64,000 nucleotides of DNA, taken from assembly GCA_018340375.1 (NCBI GenBank), contig JAFFJZ010000039.1, positions 682,001 to 746,000 of the forward strand, read 5' to 3'. Positions 1 through 11,379 of this stretch are shown piece after piece; position 1 is the first letter of the stretch; each line of letters begins with the position of its first letter. The translations under genes were made by a program, and so were the position numbers. Source of the stretch: Gonatopus flavifemur (lineage: Eukaryota > Arthropoda > Insecta > Hymenoptera > Dryinidae). The notes under the pieces were generated by a model. It was not told the DNA's origin and did not search any database. It saw only the letters and a program-made list of their open reading frames with translations.

Positions 1-360
1 ATAAATATGTAGGTACACAAATACAGAATATAGGTATAGTCTAAGCGAGAAAAACTTTGCGCCAAACGTTTGTGTGAAATAGAAATTGATGTGAAATTTA
101 AAAAATATTTTACCATAGTGCTTACCCGGGATTGCGCCGTGAACATAAATCTAGCAGTAAAATCACTCTCCATTCCCTATAAAAAATTCGTGAATACGCG
201 AGATGATTTGACATTTCGTCGTCGCCATGTTGATTTCGAAAATATCTTGAGATGCAACTGGCAGCTGCGTTTCAAAGTAACCATTTGATTATTTTTTATT
301 ATATTCAAAATTTCAAGGTTTTCGGAATAATCAATCGATTGATGGAATTTTTCAATATTG
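1..360 (+). repeat. copy A of a foldback-associated repeat
   Basis: This AT-rich unit recurs at least twice more in the window: as a diverged direct copy at about 1887-2280 and as an inverted copy at about 9477-9800. The 72-aa frame at 70-288 is mirrored by a minus-strand frame at 9531-9749 with most residues shared. That shows repeat homology and does not make it a gene. No transposase is seen. It may be one arm of a larger foldback element. Confidence 0.7.
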
Positions 361-390
361 CACGTGATTTATCGTAATATAACTTATATG

Positions 391-760
391 TATACCCACA
401 CAGCACCGAAGATCTCATCAAGGTTGCAGAAATCTAACATCTGAAACATTGAAATATTTCTATGACATTGCTGTATGTCATGCCGAGGTTTCAAAGTCTC
501 TTCAGAAATTTTACAATGTCCGCTAATCTTACATTTCAATGCAATATTTCTGAATTATTTCTGCAATATTCCAAGAATATTTATGAAATATTTCATTGTA
601 ATGGTTGTCTCGTAATATATCTGAGACATTGCAAATAAGTAACATTTCAATTGACAGATTTTTGACATATTTCTGTGAAAGTATACTGAAATATCATGAA
701 GGTGAAAGATCGAAATGTAATTGAGACATTACTGAGATCTGTGGTGCTGTATGGGTATAC
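391..760. mobile_element. MITE-like element with about 27-bp terminal inverted repeats
   Basis: The left end begins TATACCCACACAGCACC. The right end is its near-perfect reverse complement, ending GGTGCTGTATGGGTATA. The roughly 370-bp interior has no coding potential and is rich in degenerate AATATTTCTGAAATATT-like palindromes. GTATAC occurs at both outer edges, so the exact boundary and target duplication are ambiguous. The superfamily is not recognised. Confidence 0.65.
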
Positions 761-769
761 AAATAAAAC

Positions 770-2715
770 TATTCCGCATGGAAAAATTACATTACACTTC
801 CCATGAACCCTTCATAAATGTGATTGAATTGAGATCGATTAGTTTGGTTATCATCCCGCATAAAATTTGATCGACAAAATTTTTATTCATTTATAAAAAG
901 GGGACCATTTGTTTAGAGAAAGAACGATCTTTGATTATGATGAACGAATTGTACGTGTAACTGTCAATTACCGATACATCGTTTTCTCCACATTATTCCA
1001 CATCCACATACGGTTATGTAAAATATTGATTTCATACACACATGCATAGTCCACGGAAATGCAACGCAATTTTTACACTGGAATATTTGTTTATGCGGAA
1101 TAAAATCAACGATATACATTATAACTTTCACAGCACATTATGGGGTGAAATTGTAGAAAATTCACGATTGAAAAAATTTTTTTTCGTTATTCTGAACATG
1201 GTAATAAAAAAAATACTTACTCCAAAACGTCGCTTTTAACTGCATTTTGCGATATTCTCAAAAGCAACGCGGCGACGGCGAACTATCAAATCGTCTCACG
1301 TATTTACGAATTTTTTACAGGAAATAGAGGTAAAGCCCACACTGAGAGATATTCATTATCAAAAAATACTGGTTTTCCCATTAGTCGGGGGATATACTTG
1401 ACATAACGATTTTATATACGTGGCTTGAGATCACAAATTGATGAGAAATAACAGTAATTTTTCATGCTCCGAAGTTTGAAAATTAAAACCAGAGAGAGAT
1501 GAGAATTCATGTTGAAAAACAGTAATCTTTTATCATACAAGTTGTAAACGAAAATTCTTAATTGATGACACTGATATGAATTGAAAACCATCCCATTTTC
1601 AAGATTGTTGCGTGGCTTCGGGGAAATAAGCCAGGTTTGTGATCACGAACAATGATGTTCGATGCCGGTGAGGATAAAATTTTTTCTTCCATTAAAATAA
1701 CGCTATAAAAAATTACTGATATTCCCCATCAATTTGTAATCACATGTCAAGTATATCCCTCGTCCACTGACAAAAACCAGTAATTTTTAATGATGAATTC
1801 TTTTCAGTGCAAGTAAACACTGGGCAATCCCAGGTAAGCACAGTGGTATAATATTTTTTCGTATCAATTACTATTCCGCACGAACGTTTGGCGCAAAATA
1901 GCAATTGAGATGAAATTTGAAAAATATTACACCATAGTGCCTGGAAGTACGCCTCGAATATGAATCCAGCGGTGGAATCCAAGGGCGTATCCAGGGGAGG
2001 GGTCCAAGGGGTCCGACCCCCCCCCCCCAAATCCAGCATTTTTTCGTTTTTTGTATATCTATATATTTCGTACATATAGATATACATCCTAAACATAGGC
2101 CCCTTCCAAAAAAAAATTCTGGATACGCCCTTGGTGGAATCATTGTCGATTCATACATATAAAGAAAAATTCGTACATACGTCAGACGATTTGACATTTC
2201 GTCACCGCCATGTTAAATTTGGAAATATCGTGAAATAAAGTTGGAGGTTGCGTTTTGGAGAAACCTAAACATTCTTTCTATGGTCAGAATATCAAAGTTT
2301 TTTTCCATGATTATAAAGCTCTTCAAAAGTTCACACTGTAAAACAAAATATGTTGTAAAAGTGTTGTAACGTATATAATTGACATTACTTATCATAAAAT
2401 ACATTTCAGTTTCAAAATTATGTCATATTTCTCGTGGACTATACTTTTTTGAATGACATAAAATTTTAACATAAACGTACGTAGAATTATAATCAAAACG
2501 ATGTATCGGTAATTGACCGTTACACGTACAATTCGTTCATCATAATCAAAGATCGTTCTTTCTCTAAATAAATGGTCCTCTTTTTTTATAAATGAATAAA
2601 AATTTTGTCGATCAAATCTTATGCGGGATAATAACCAAACTAATCGATCTCAATTCAATCACATTTATGAAGGGTTCATGGGAAGTGTAATGTAATTTTT
2701 CCATGCGGAATAGTA
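770..2715. repeat. foldback-type element with long nested inverted arms
   Basis: The segment from about 770 to 1010 is the reverse complement of about 2490-2715; both outer ends carry the ATTCCGCATGGAAAAATTAC motif. The segment at about 1340-1480 pairs with about 1690-1805. Together they form a hairpin centred near 1585. The right arm also holds an inverted copy (about 1818-1893) next to a direct copy (about 1887-2280) of the 1-288 repeat, and a separate MITE insertion. No coding sequence is seen. Confidence 0.7.
1980..2133. mobile_element. hAT-type MITE with 8-bp target duplication
   Basis: This 154-bp element has 15-bp terminal inverted repeats (CAAGGGCGTATCCAG and its complement) and an 8-bp duplication, GTGGAATC, at 1972-1979 and 2134-2141. 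An 8-bp duplication plus this kind of terminus is typical of hAT-superfamily MITEs. The related repeat copies at 1-360 and 9477-9800 lack the insert and show a single, slightly diverged target site. It contains a run of C and no coding capacity. Confidence 0.85.
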
Positions 2716-2732
2716 TATATTGTATATACATA

Positions 2733-2941
2733 TGTTAACGATTTTCGTAATCCCCGTGTATTTCGTGTTTGTTCGGGCCTTTTCGTTTTCCTTCGTGTGC
2801 GCTGCTGCCACCGTGCGTTTTTCGTTTTCTCTCGAATCACTGTGTTTCCTGTAGCGATCGTGCGAACATGCTTTTAATAAACGTTGATAGGAAAAGCAAT
2901 AAGGCAGTTATTAATTTATTATGACCGCCTATCCACATTCA
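2733..2941 (+). repeat. 5' LTR of BEL/Pao element 1
   Basis: The LTR starts TGTTAACG and ends CACATTCA, with a polyadenylation signal AATAAA at 2876-2881. It matches 9268-9476 with only a few substitutions. The sequence just downstream (TGGTAACAAC) sits where a primer binding site should be, but I could not assign it to a tRNA. Confidence 0.88.
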
Positions 2942-3683
2942 TCGAGTGGTAACAACTAAAAATAACAATGTTGGTCCTCAGAGCCACATGTTCGATATTT
3001 GAACTAAGTGCAGTGAATTTCATTTTCGATATTTACAGTCCATTGTTTCGACACACGCTTTTCTCACTGTGAACAATACAGTGGTCGAATAGAAAAGCAT
3101 AAAAACTTCATTTATAATACTATTACAGAGTTCGTGGTCGTAAATCATTCAGTGATCTTCAAATAAGTGTGATACGAAAAATGAACACAGTATCATCGAG
3201 TTTTTGACATATTAATATTCAGTGTGAATATTCGGAATTGTTACTTCGAGGACGCCATAGTATCGAGATTCATCGAGGCCACACTTGGATTCTAGCTTGG
3301 CGGCGTCAAGATTCTTGGAGACTGTACAGGATTTGTACAGCAGGTTCATAACGCCATAATATCAAATCGTTCGAGAAACGTACACGGAAACCGTTCCTCA
3401 CAGCAGCAGCTTGGTGACGTCATAATATCGAAGTTCATCGACAAGCCTTCGTCTCACATAACGGAAGCCATTTTGTCACGTCATAGCATAGTCTTCGTGC
3501 AACGGCGGTAACGTCGACCATGTTAGAGCATCGTAGTCAGATGCAATTTTCGTAAATATTCTTTTTTTATCTTGATTTCCTTTATGTTATCAATATAACT
3601 TTCATTTTCTTCCGTGATCCAATATTTTATTCTTTCATTGAATTTGTATCTTTTACATATAAGGATTATTAAATTTAGTAGCG
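2942..3683 (+). other. BEL element 1 leader, no gene seen
   Basis: This is the untranslated leader between the 5' LTR and the gag start. It holds repeated CGTCATAATATCG-like motifs (for example near 3350, 3420 and 3478) spaced roughly 60-80 bp apart. They look like a degenerate tandem array. No reading frame of note is present. Confidence 0.5.
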
Positions 3684-6600
3684 ATGGCCGAAATCGAGAT
3701 ATTAACGAGAAAACGCGCATCAGTTAAAGCTTCCTGTACGCGTATTAAGAATTACGTAGAAGGTGTCCAGGATTTGAACCCAAATACTATTGTGGAAATC
3801 AAGGTTAGAAAGGAACGTTTAACTGAGTTGTGGTCAGATTACGAAGAGGTGCAATTTAAATTAGAAATTCTTGATGAAAACGAATCGAATGACAGAATAC
3901 ACTTCGAACAGGCCTTCTTTGCTCTTACGGCCAAGGTATGCGTTTTATTGAATGGTACAGGGACCGTGACCTCCGTCAGACAGAATAATGTTTTGCAAGC
4001 TTCTGACGGAGCGGATTCAAATTCTAGGGTACGTTCACCTGAATTGAATTTACCGAAATTCTCTGGCAATTACGAGGATTGGACTCCTTTTTCACAATCG
4101 TTTACAGCTAGTATAATAGAAAAACAGTCATTGAAAAATATTGAGCGTTCTCAATATAACAAGTCATGTTTAGAGGGAGAAGCAGCTGACGGAATTCAGT
4201 CTCTAGACATGTCTGAACAAAACTTCGAAATTGCTTGGACAATGTTAAAGGAACGTTACGATAAGAAACGTATGATAGTTCAAAGGCATATTCAAGCTAT
4301 TCTTGAGATACCGGTATCAAAAAGGGAAAATCATTCTGAACTCCGTCATTTAATGAACACTGCTAATAAGCATATTAATTCTCTCAAGGCTTTAGGTCGT
4401 CCGACAGATGAATGGAATGATCTTCTCATACATATTTTGAGTAACAAATTAGATCCTAAATCGTTTAGAGATTGGGAAAACAAATTATCAGGTAATAATT
4501 TTCCAACTCTTAAAGCATTCATTGAATTTTTGACCCACAAATGTGAAATCTTAGAATCGATTTCAAAAAAGGAATGTCCAACGGTATCTGTTCCAAAAAC
4601 GACGTCTATCTCAAATCGTAAATCAGTTACTAGTTGTGTTGCAACGGTGAATTCAAAATGTTTCTATTGCAGTGGTAATCATCCAATTTATTATTGTCAG
4701 ACGTTCACGAATCTATCAGTGGATCAAAGAATCAATGAGATTAAACAGCGTGAATTGTGTGTAAATTGCTTGAAATCAAAAACGCATCAGTCTAAACAGT
4801 GTGAGTCGGGATCCTGTAAATATTGTAATTTAAAACATAATTCATTGCTACACATACCTAAATCTGAGAGCCCAAAATCTGATATTATTAGCACGATACC
4901 TTCTAGCTCTCGTTCAGAATCTACCGTTCAATCTACAGTAGTGACACACAATTCCATATCAGATGACGCTTGCCATGTTTTGCTCTCTACTGCGCGCATT
5001 TTTGTCTTTGATGTAAACGGCAAAAGGTACGAGTGTCGCGCCCTTTTCGATTGTGGCTCTCAGGCTAACGTGATTACCCGAGGTCTTTTGGATAAGTTAC
5101 AATTGCGTTCAAAGGAAAGAAATATATCAATCAAAGGAATAAATCAGTTGTCCACAGCCTTGACTCAAGTTACTCAAATTGAATTGCAATCCAGATATAA
5201 TGCCTTTCAAACTACAATTGAATGCATCGTCACAGATAGAATAACTGACTCCATTCCTTCATATTCATTCATAAAGAAGTCAATTAATATTCCAAAAAAT
5301 ATTAAACTCGCTGATCCGCAATTCAATGTTTCTAGTGCAATAGATTTATTGATCGGAGCCGATTTATTTTGGAAAATTCTTCGTGTCGGTCAAATCAAGC
5401 AATCAGAAACTAACCCGACCATCCAGAAAACCCATTTCGGTTGGGTGCTCTCTGGCTCTGTTCGCTCGAACTCAAGCCCAATTTGTTTCAATAGTTCTTT
5501 CTTAACAGCGAGTCGTAACAACTTGGATCAATATTTAACCAGGTTTTGGGAATTGGAAGAAGTGGATGTTCAGAACAAATTAAGTCCCATCGAGAGAGCT
5601 TGTGAAGATCATTTTCTTAAAACTGTTACTCAGAATCATGAAGGTCGAGTCATTGTGAGTCTTCCAATCATTCCGAATGGGTTGGAACTTTTAGGCGAAT
5701 CAAGACATATCGCATTAAAAAGATTGTTAAATTTAGAGAAATGTTTCAAGCATGATAACAATCCAAAGATTCAATACTCTGAATTCATTGAAGAATATTT
5801 AAGGCTTGGGCACATGAAACTTGTTGAACCCGAAAATTGGAATTCAGGGATAAATTTTCATCTCCCGCGTCATTGCGTGTTCAGGGTCTCTGGCTATTCG
5901 AAGAAGATCAGGGTAGTTTTTGATGGTTCGGCGAAAAGTAATACGGATGTATCCCTTAATGACATTTTGATGGTAGGACCTGTAGTACAGCAAGACCTAT
6001 TCTCACTATTAGTAGGGTTCAGAACTTTTAGGTATGTTTTCAGAGCTGACGTGATCAAAATGTATCGTCAAATGCTAATTGACCCTTCCCAACGTTCATT
6101 ACAGCGCATTTTATGGAGATCAAATTCTTCCGAACCTATTAAACCATTTGAATTGCAAACTATTACGTATGGCACATCTTCAGCCTCTTACCTGGCAACT
6201 CGTTCTTTGATTTACTTAGCGGAATTACAAAGGGAGCAACTTCCTCTAGGATCCCATGCTGTGATCAACAATTTTTACGTGGACGATGCCCTTATTGGTG
6301 CTCATTCTATAGAGGAATTCAGAGAAAAACGAGATGAGGTTATTTCCATTTTGAAGTCAGGAGGTCTTCTTCTTGATAAATGTCTTCAAATGACCCATCT
6401 ATTTTGAGGGACATACCTCATTCCTCACTCTCGCAAGCACCTACATTGATTGATAAAGACGTGAATTCCAAGATATTGAGGTTGCAGTGGAATCCTCTAG
6501 GTGATTCATTCAGATTTATTGTCGAACCTAGCTCTCCAGAAATTGCAATTACCAAAAGAATTATGGTATCGGAAACTTCCCGTATTTTTGATCCTTTGGG

Positions 6601-8854
6601 ATTTATCGGTCCGATTTTAGTCGTTGCGAAGTTGCTAATTCAAAAATTATGGGTGTTACAATTGCACTGGGATGCATCAGTACCCATAAACGTTCACATT
6701 AAATGGTGGGAAATTAGGAATAGTCTAATGGATCTGCATGACCTGCGTATACCTCGTTGATTCAATTCTGAGAACGATGTTAGAGAAATACAATTCCATG
6801 GTCTTGCAGACGCAAGCCAGCTGACTTACGGTGCGAGTTGTTACTTACGAATCACCGATAAGTCGGGTAATCATCGAGTCTTCCTGTTAGCTTCAAAATC
6901 GCGTATAACACCACTTAAGGCGGTCTCATTGCCTCGCCTCGAATTATGTGCAGCTCTTCTTCTCGCTCAATTATCGGACAAATTGATTGGAACTCTTGAT
7001 TTTTCACCCGATCAAACATTCTTGTGGTCAGACTCATCAATCACTCTATCGTGGATTCAATGTCCTTCTCGGAAGTGGAATGTGTTTGTTTCCAATCGTG
7101 TGGGTGAAATCCAACGTTTGAGTGAAATGCAAAATTGGTATCACGTAGCCTCTCAACATAACCCAGCGGATATCATCTCTCGTGGGGCGACACCAGCTGA
7201 ATTAATTAATTCTCATTTATGGTGGCATGGCCCTGATTGGCTGATTTTGAATCGGGGTGATTGGCCGATGTCTCCGCTTTCATGTCCTCCTGATGACATG
7301 CCTGAGCAACTTTTGATAGACATTGCTAGCACAGTGGATGAACCACCACTCATAGAGGTGTTATCCTCAAAATATTCGAGTCTACGCAAATTGATTCGAA
7401 TTGTATCGTATTGTAGAAGATTTATACGTAATTGCAAGAAACGAACCATCAATATGACTGGCCCATTATCAGTCACGGAGAATCGGGAATCGTTGCTATC
7501 AATAGGCAGACTTGTTCAGGAGACACACTTTGCAGGAGAGCTGCTTACATTAAAAGGTCCTAAGTCTTTAGATCCTCGGAGCAAGATATTATCTCTTTCA
7601 CCATTTATTGATGATGGTGGACTCTTGAGAGTAGGAGGTAGGCTAAGAAAGGCTCAATTACCCCATTCAGTCCGCCATCCTATATTATTGCCCAAAGACC
7701 ATCCGTTTACTAGATGAGTGATTCTTGATTTTCATGTTCACAATCTTCACGCTGGGGTACAAGCCACTATAAGTCATACTAGATCCCAATTTTGGCCGAT
7801 ATCTATTCGTACAACTACCCGCAACCTTATCAAAAATTGTATTGTTTGTTTCAAAAATAAACCTGCAATTTCCGAGACTATTATGGGTGACTTGCCGCGA
7901 AATCGAATAGAACCTTCCCCCCCATTTACTCACTGTGGAGTAGATTTCGGCGGGCCTTTCTTCGTTCGTGAGGGCAAGCGTCGTAACGCAAGGGTTTCAA
8001 AATGCTACATAGCAGTGTTTGTCTGCTTCTCGGTCAAGGCGGTTCACATTGAATTGGTCGCTGATTTAACCTCGGAACCTTTTATCGGTGCTCTCAAAAG
8101 GTTCATGGCTCGCCGCGGCAAACCCAGCCGTATATACAGTGACAACGGCACAAACTTTGTTGGAGCAGAACGCGAATTGAGGGAGTGTTACGATGCATTT
8201 TTATCAGATCAAATTAAGTCTCAGATCGCCGACTTGCTTGTTGAATCTCAAATTGAGTGGACATTTATTCCCCCTCGTGCTCCGAACGTTGGTGGGCTAT
8301 GGGAGGCAGCAATCAAGTCCGCCAAATATCATTTGAAACGCATCGTCGGAGATGCATCTTTGAATTTCGATGAAATGTCCACCATATTGAGTGAAATTGA
8401 GTTCATTTTGAATTCTCGACCTATAACGGCGATTTCAAACGATCCAAATGACCTCGTTTGCTTGACACCGGGCCATTTTTTGATAGGCCGTCCTCTTAAC
8501 AGCGCGCCGCAACCTGTTTTGACTGATGTTGTTCCTAATCGTTTGTCTCGCTGGCAAAGAATAGAACAAATGCGTCAACATTTTTGGCAAAGGTGGAGTA
8601 ATGAGTACCTTCACCAACTTCAGGGTAGGCATAAGTGGAAACGCAACATTGGTAAACAGTTGGAAAGCGGACAACTTGTTTTAATTCAACAGCCTGTTTT
8701 AGGACCATTACAATGGTTGATGGGACGCGTTGAAAGGGTTTATACAGATTCAAATGGTAATGTTTGAACAGCCGATATCAGAACTGCTAGAGGTACTCTT
8801 ACTCGCCCTTGGACAAAATTAGCCATATTGCCGATCGATGTAGAATCCGAATAA
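3684..8854 (+). pseudogene. BEL/Pao gag-pol polyprotein, broken
   Basis: The first frame (3684-6407, 907 codons) carries a DUF1759-like gag around residues 120-215 (LPKFSGNYEDW), Cys-His knuckles from about residue 326 (CFYCSGNHPIYYC), an aspartic protease motif FDCGSQANVI near residue 455, and reverse transcriptase with YVDDALIG near residue 865. A one-base frameshift at about 6380-6400 moves the remainder to another frame, where RNase H (ADASQLTYGA), an integrase zinc region and the DDE core follow (GVDFGGP, YSDNGTNF, GLWEAAIKS), ending at 8854. That second frame has in-frame TGA stops at 6758, 7715 and 8765. The copy therefore cannot make an uninterrupted polyprotein. Family assignment is secure. 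Activity is very unlikely. Confidence 0.9.
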
Positions 8855-9267
8855 TTTGCTTTACTATATTTTGTAACATCATTTGTACGCCGATTAGATT
8901 TTAAGAAATTTATATGTTCCAAATTATGAATTTATATTTCGGTTCGCGTTTCCTTTACCAAGGATGAACTCGATTGTATTGCGTATTTTTCCTATGCGTT
9001 ATATGTAACGGATTTATATTTGCTTCATTTCAAGTTTATCATGTTAGGTTTGCGTTTGCATTTTTGTTTGCTACCTAAATGAACAATGATAATTTGCGTC
9101 CACGATTGCTATATTATTCACAAACAATGTATTGTTTATTATAAGGTACTATTGTAAAACTCCTGAATGTAAAACGTACCTGCTATTCTTACTATTTGTC
9201 AAAATGTGTATGTGTTACAGAATTTTATATTTGTATTTAAAACCCTTGAGGCTCTTAAGGCGGGCGG
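8855..9267 (+). other. BEL element 1 3' untranslated region and polypurine tract
   Basis: This AT-rich non-coding stretch lies between the end of integrase and the 3' LTR. The last bases before the LTR (AAGGCGGGCGG) are a plausible polypurine tract for plus-strand priming. No gene is seen. Confidence 0.5.
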
Positions 9268-9476
9268 TGTTAACGATTTTCGTTATCTCCGTGTATTTCG
9301 TGTTTGTTCGGGCCTTTTCGTTTTCCTTCGTGTGCGCTGCTGCCACCGTGCGTTTTTCGTTTTCTCTCGAATCACTGTGTTTCCTGTAGCGATCGTGCGA
9401 ACATGCTTTTAATAAACGTTGATAGGAAAAGAAATAAGGCAGTTATTATTTTATTATGACCGCCTATCCACATTCA
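9268..9476 (+). repeat. 3' LTR of BEL/Pao element 1
   Basis: This is the direct repeat of 2733-2941 with about four substitutions. It contains the polyadenylation signal AATAAA at 9411-9416. It is followed directly by an inverted copy of the repeat seen at 1-360. Confidence 0.88.
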
Positions 9477-9800
9477 TCGATCGATGGATTATTTCGGAAA
9501 CCTTGAAATTTTGAATATAATGAAAAATAATCAAATGTTTACTTTGAAACGCAGCTGCCACTCGGATCTTAAGATATTTTCAATATCAACATGGTGGCGA
9601 CAAGATGTCAAATCGTCTCGCGTATTCACGAATTTTTTACAGAGAATGAAAAGTGATTCCACCGCTACATTTATATTCATGGCGCAATCCCGAATAAGCA
9701 CTATGGTGGAATATTTTTTAAATTTCACATCAATTGCTATTTTGCACAAAAGTTTGGAGCGAAGTTTTCCTCGCTTTAACTATACCTATGTGCTATATGT
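9477..9800 (-). repeat. inverted copy of the 1-360 repeat
   Basis: This is the reverse complement of the unit at 1-360, with scattered substitutions. Together with copy A it brackets BEL element 1 and the 770-2715 foldback. That arrangement suggests the whole left part of the window was once a larger foldback or inverted duplication. Confidence 0.7.
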
Positions 9801-9837
9801 GTGTACCTACACATTCACAGTTCTACTGTGCTCGAGG

Positions 9838-10200
9838 GCCCTTAAGCACGCATTGCAACAGTAATTTCGACATTTACGGGTCTGGTGCGGACCTGGTACA
9901 GCTCTATTGCATGCATGTTCTGGGCTTGGTGTGGCCTTGGTGCGAACACGTTCCGAGATTTATCGTCAATCGTCATTCACTGTGTGCGGGTTTAGTGCAG
10001 CTATGGTGCAATCGTGTTGCGGTTGTACGGTTCGCCAAACGGCCTTGGTGCAAACGTGGTGCGGGCGTAATCATTTTTGTGTGCAGGAGTGTTGCAGATG
10101 TGGTGCAGGCGTATACGGTACTGTTATGGGCGTGGTGCGGGTGCTTACAGTATTATTGCGGGTTCAGTACAGATGCGCCCGCAACACATCCGTAACAGTA
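9838..10200 (+). repeat. degenerate GGTGC-rich repeat array
   Basis: GGTGCGG, GGTGCAG, GTGCGGGC and close variants recur many times over about 360 bp, far more GC-rich than the surroundings. Overlapping open frames here (9734-10195, 9907-10227) are Cys/Trp-rich products of the repeat and show no domain. The unit is irregular, so a decayed minisatellite is the best description. Confidence 0.5.
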
Positions 10201-10857
10201 CCGTATATTTTCATTTCAGCGATTTAAGAATTTCAACTCGGGAATTCTTCGGGGAATTATTTGTACGATTTCAATGAATTCCCTCAGATTGAAAATGTGA
10301 GTAAAATATTTTTTTGATCATGTTATATGTACTGCGTGCACTGAGGGAATTTTTCAGAGTGACTGCAACTGGAACATCTCAACTAAACATTCCTAATGAG
10401 AGCTACTGAAAATTTTGAATTGAGGGAGTAGTAGGAAACACGCATTAGTGAAAGATGAGTGAAGTTGTGCTCTTGAAATATTCAAAACTTGTTGCCCCTC
10501 CGACTGTCAACAGTACTAGACGCAGATGGGATAATTCTGAATGCGAAGGACTCATTGAGTACATACGACAAATTAAATTTAATTGGAATTCCTGAGCAAA
10601 TAGGTATATTTTCTCACCACCACATCGCGTTAGTGGAGTGCACAATATTCCATTAACATGACAACTGTATTCAAAGTGGTTCTTAACACATTATCATTGA
10701 CATCTTCAAGAATGACCACAGTTTGTCAATTTGGCCAGATCACACGCAACCTGATAATTGTATGACTTTCGTCTTGCTAAGGTTTATTCAAAATACGCCA
10801 CGCAGCTCCCACATGCCCTACATAGCGAGTTCCCATATAATTATGTATTTCATCATA
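10201..10857. other. intergenic, no gene seen
   Basis: AT-rich sequence with short open frames only. I saw no domain, LTR, inverted repeat or RNA gene. Confidence 0.5.
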
Positions 10858-11379
10858 CCTACACTGTTAAGAATTTCCGCATGAATTTTAATGTAAATCT
10901 ACTGGAAGTTTTTTTCAAGTACGTAACTGAAAATTCATGTACTGGTTCCACAAATTTTAAGCCCACATACATTAAATTTAATGTACATGGATTTAAAATT
11001 TAATGTACGAATACATGAAATTTGTATATGAATTTTCATTCGCGTTCCAGAAAAAAACTTCCAGTAAATTTTTTTTTTTTTAAGCAAAAAACATATTTTG
11101 GAGGAGGACACTTGCAGATTGACGACCACGTTGTTCACTACGTTCTCATGTCATGGAGAGAGAATTGGAAAACCTCGAAGAGAATCGAACCACCTAAACC
11201 AATCCCTACCTAATGTTGCACGATCTACTATCCTGACGCCCTAACGCCCTAACGACCTAAGCTAAACCGGTACCTACGTGGTTTATTAGAAAAGATCAAT
11301 GTAAATGACGTGGATATCTGATTCAATCCATCGGTTGAGTATAATAATCTATTAACCTATGTGAAAATTGCAATTCGGT

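Larger units (their letters stand above)
2733..9476 (+). mobile_element. BEL/Pao LTR retrotransposon, element 1
   Basis: Two 209-bp direct repeats (2733-2941 and 9268-9476), each starting TG and ending CA, flank a gag-pol region with the BEL/Pao order: gag (DUF1759-like), zinc knuckles, aspartic protease, reverse transcriptase, RNase H, integrase. I counted about four LTR differences, so the insertion is not recent. The flanks (ACATA before, TCGAT after) do not match, so no target-site duplication is visible. Confidence 0.9.

Noticed and set aside
70..288. 72-codon frame conserved in an inverted copy at 9531-9749
   Set aside because: The conservation reflects a shared repeat; the copy at 1887-2280 is interrupted by a MITE and not open.
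9734..10227. Overlapping Cys/Trp-rich frames as a secreted protein
   Set aside because: All are translations of the GGTGC-rich repeat in different frames, with no consistent frame or signal.
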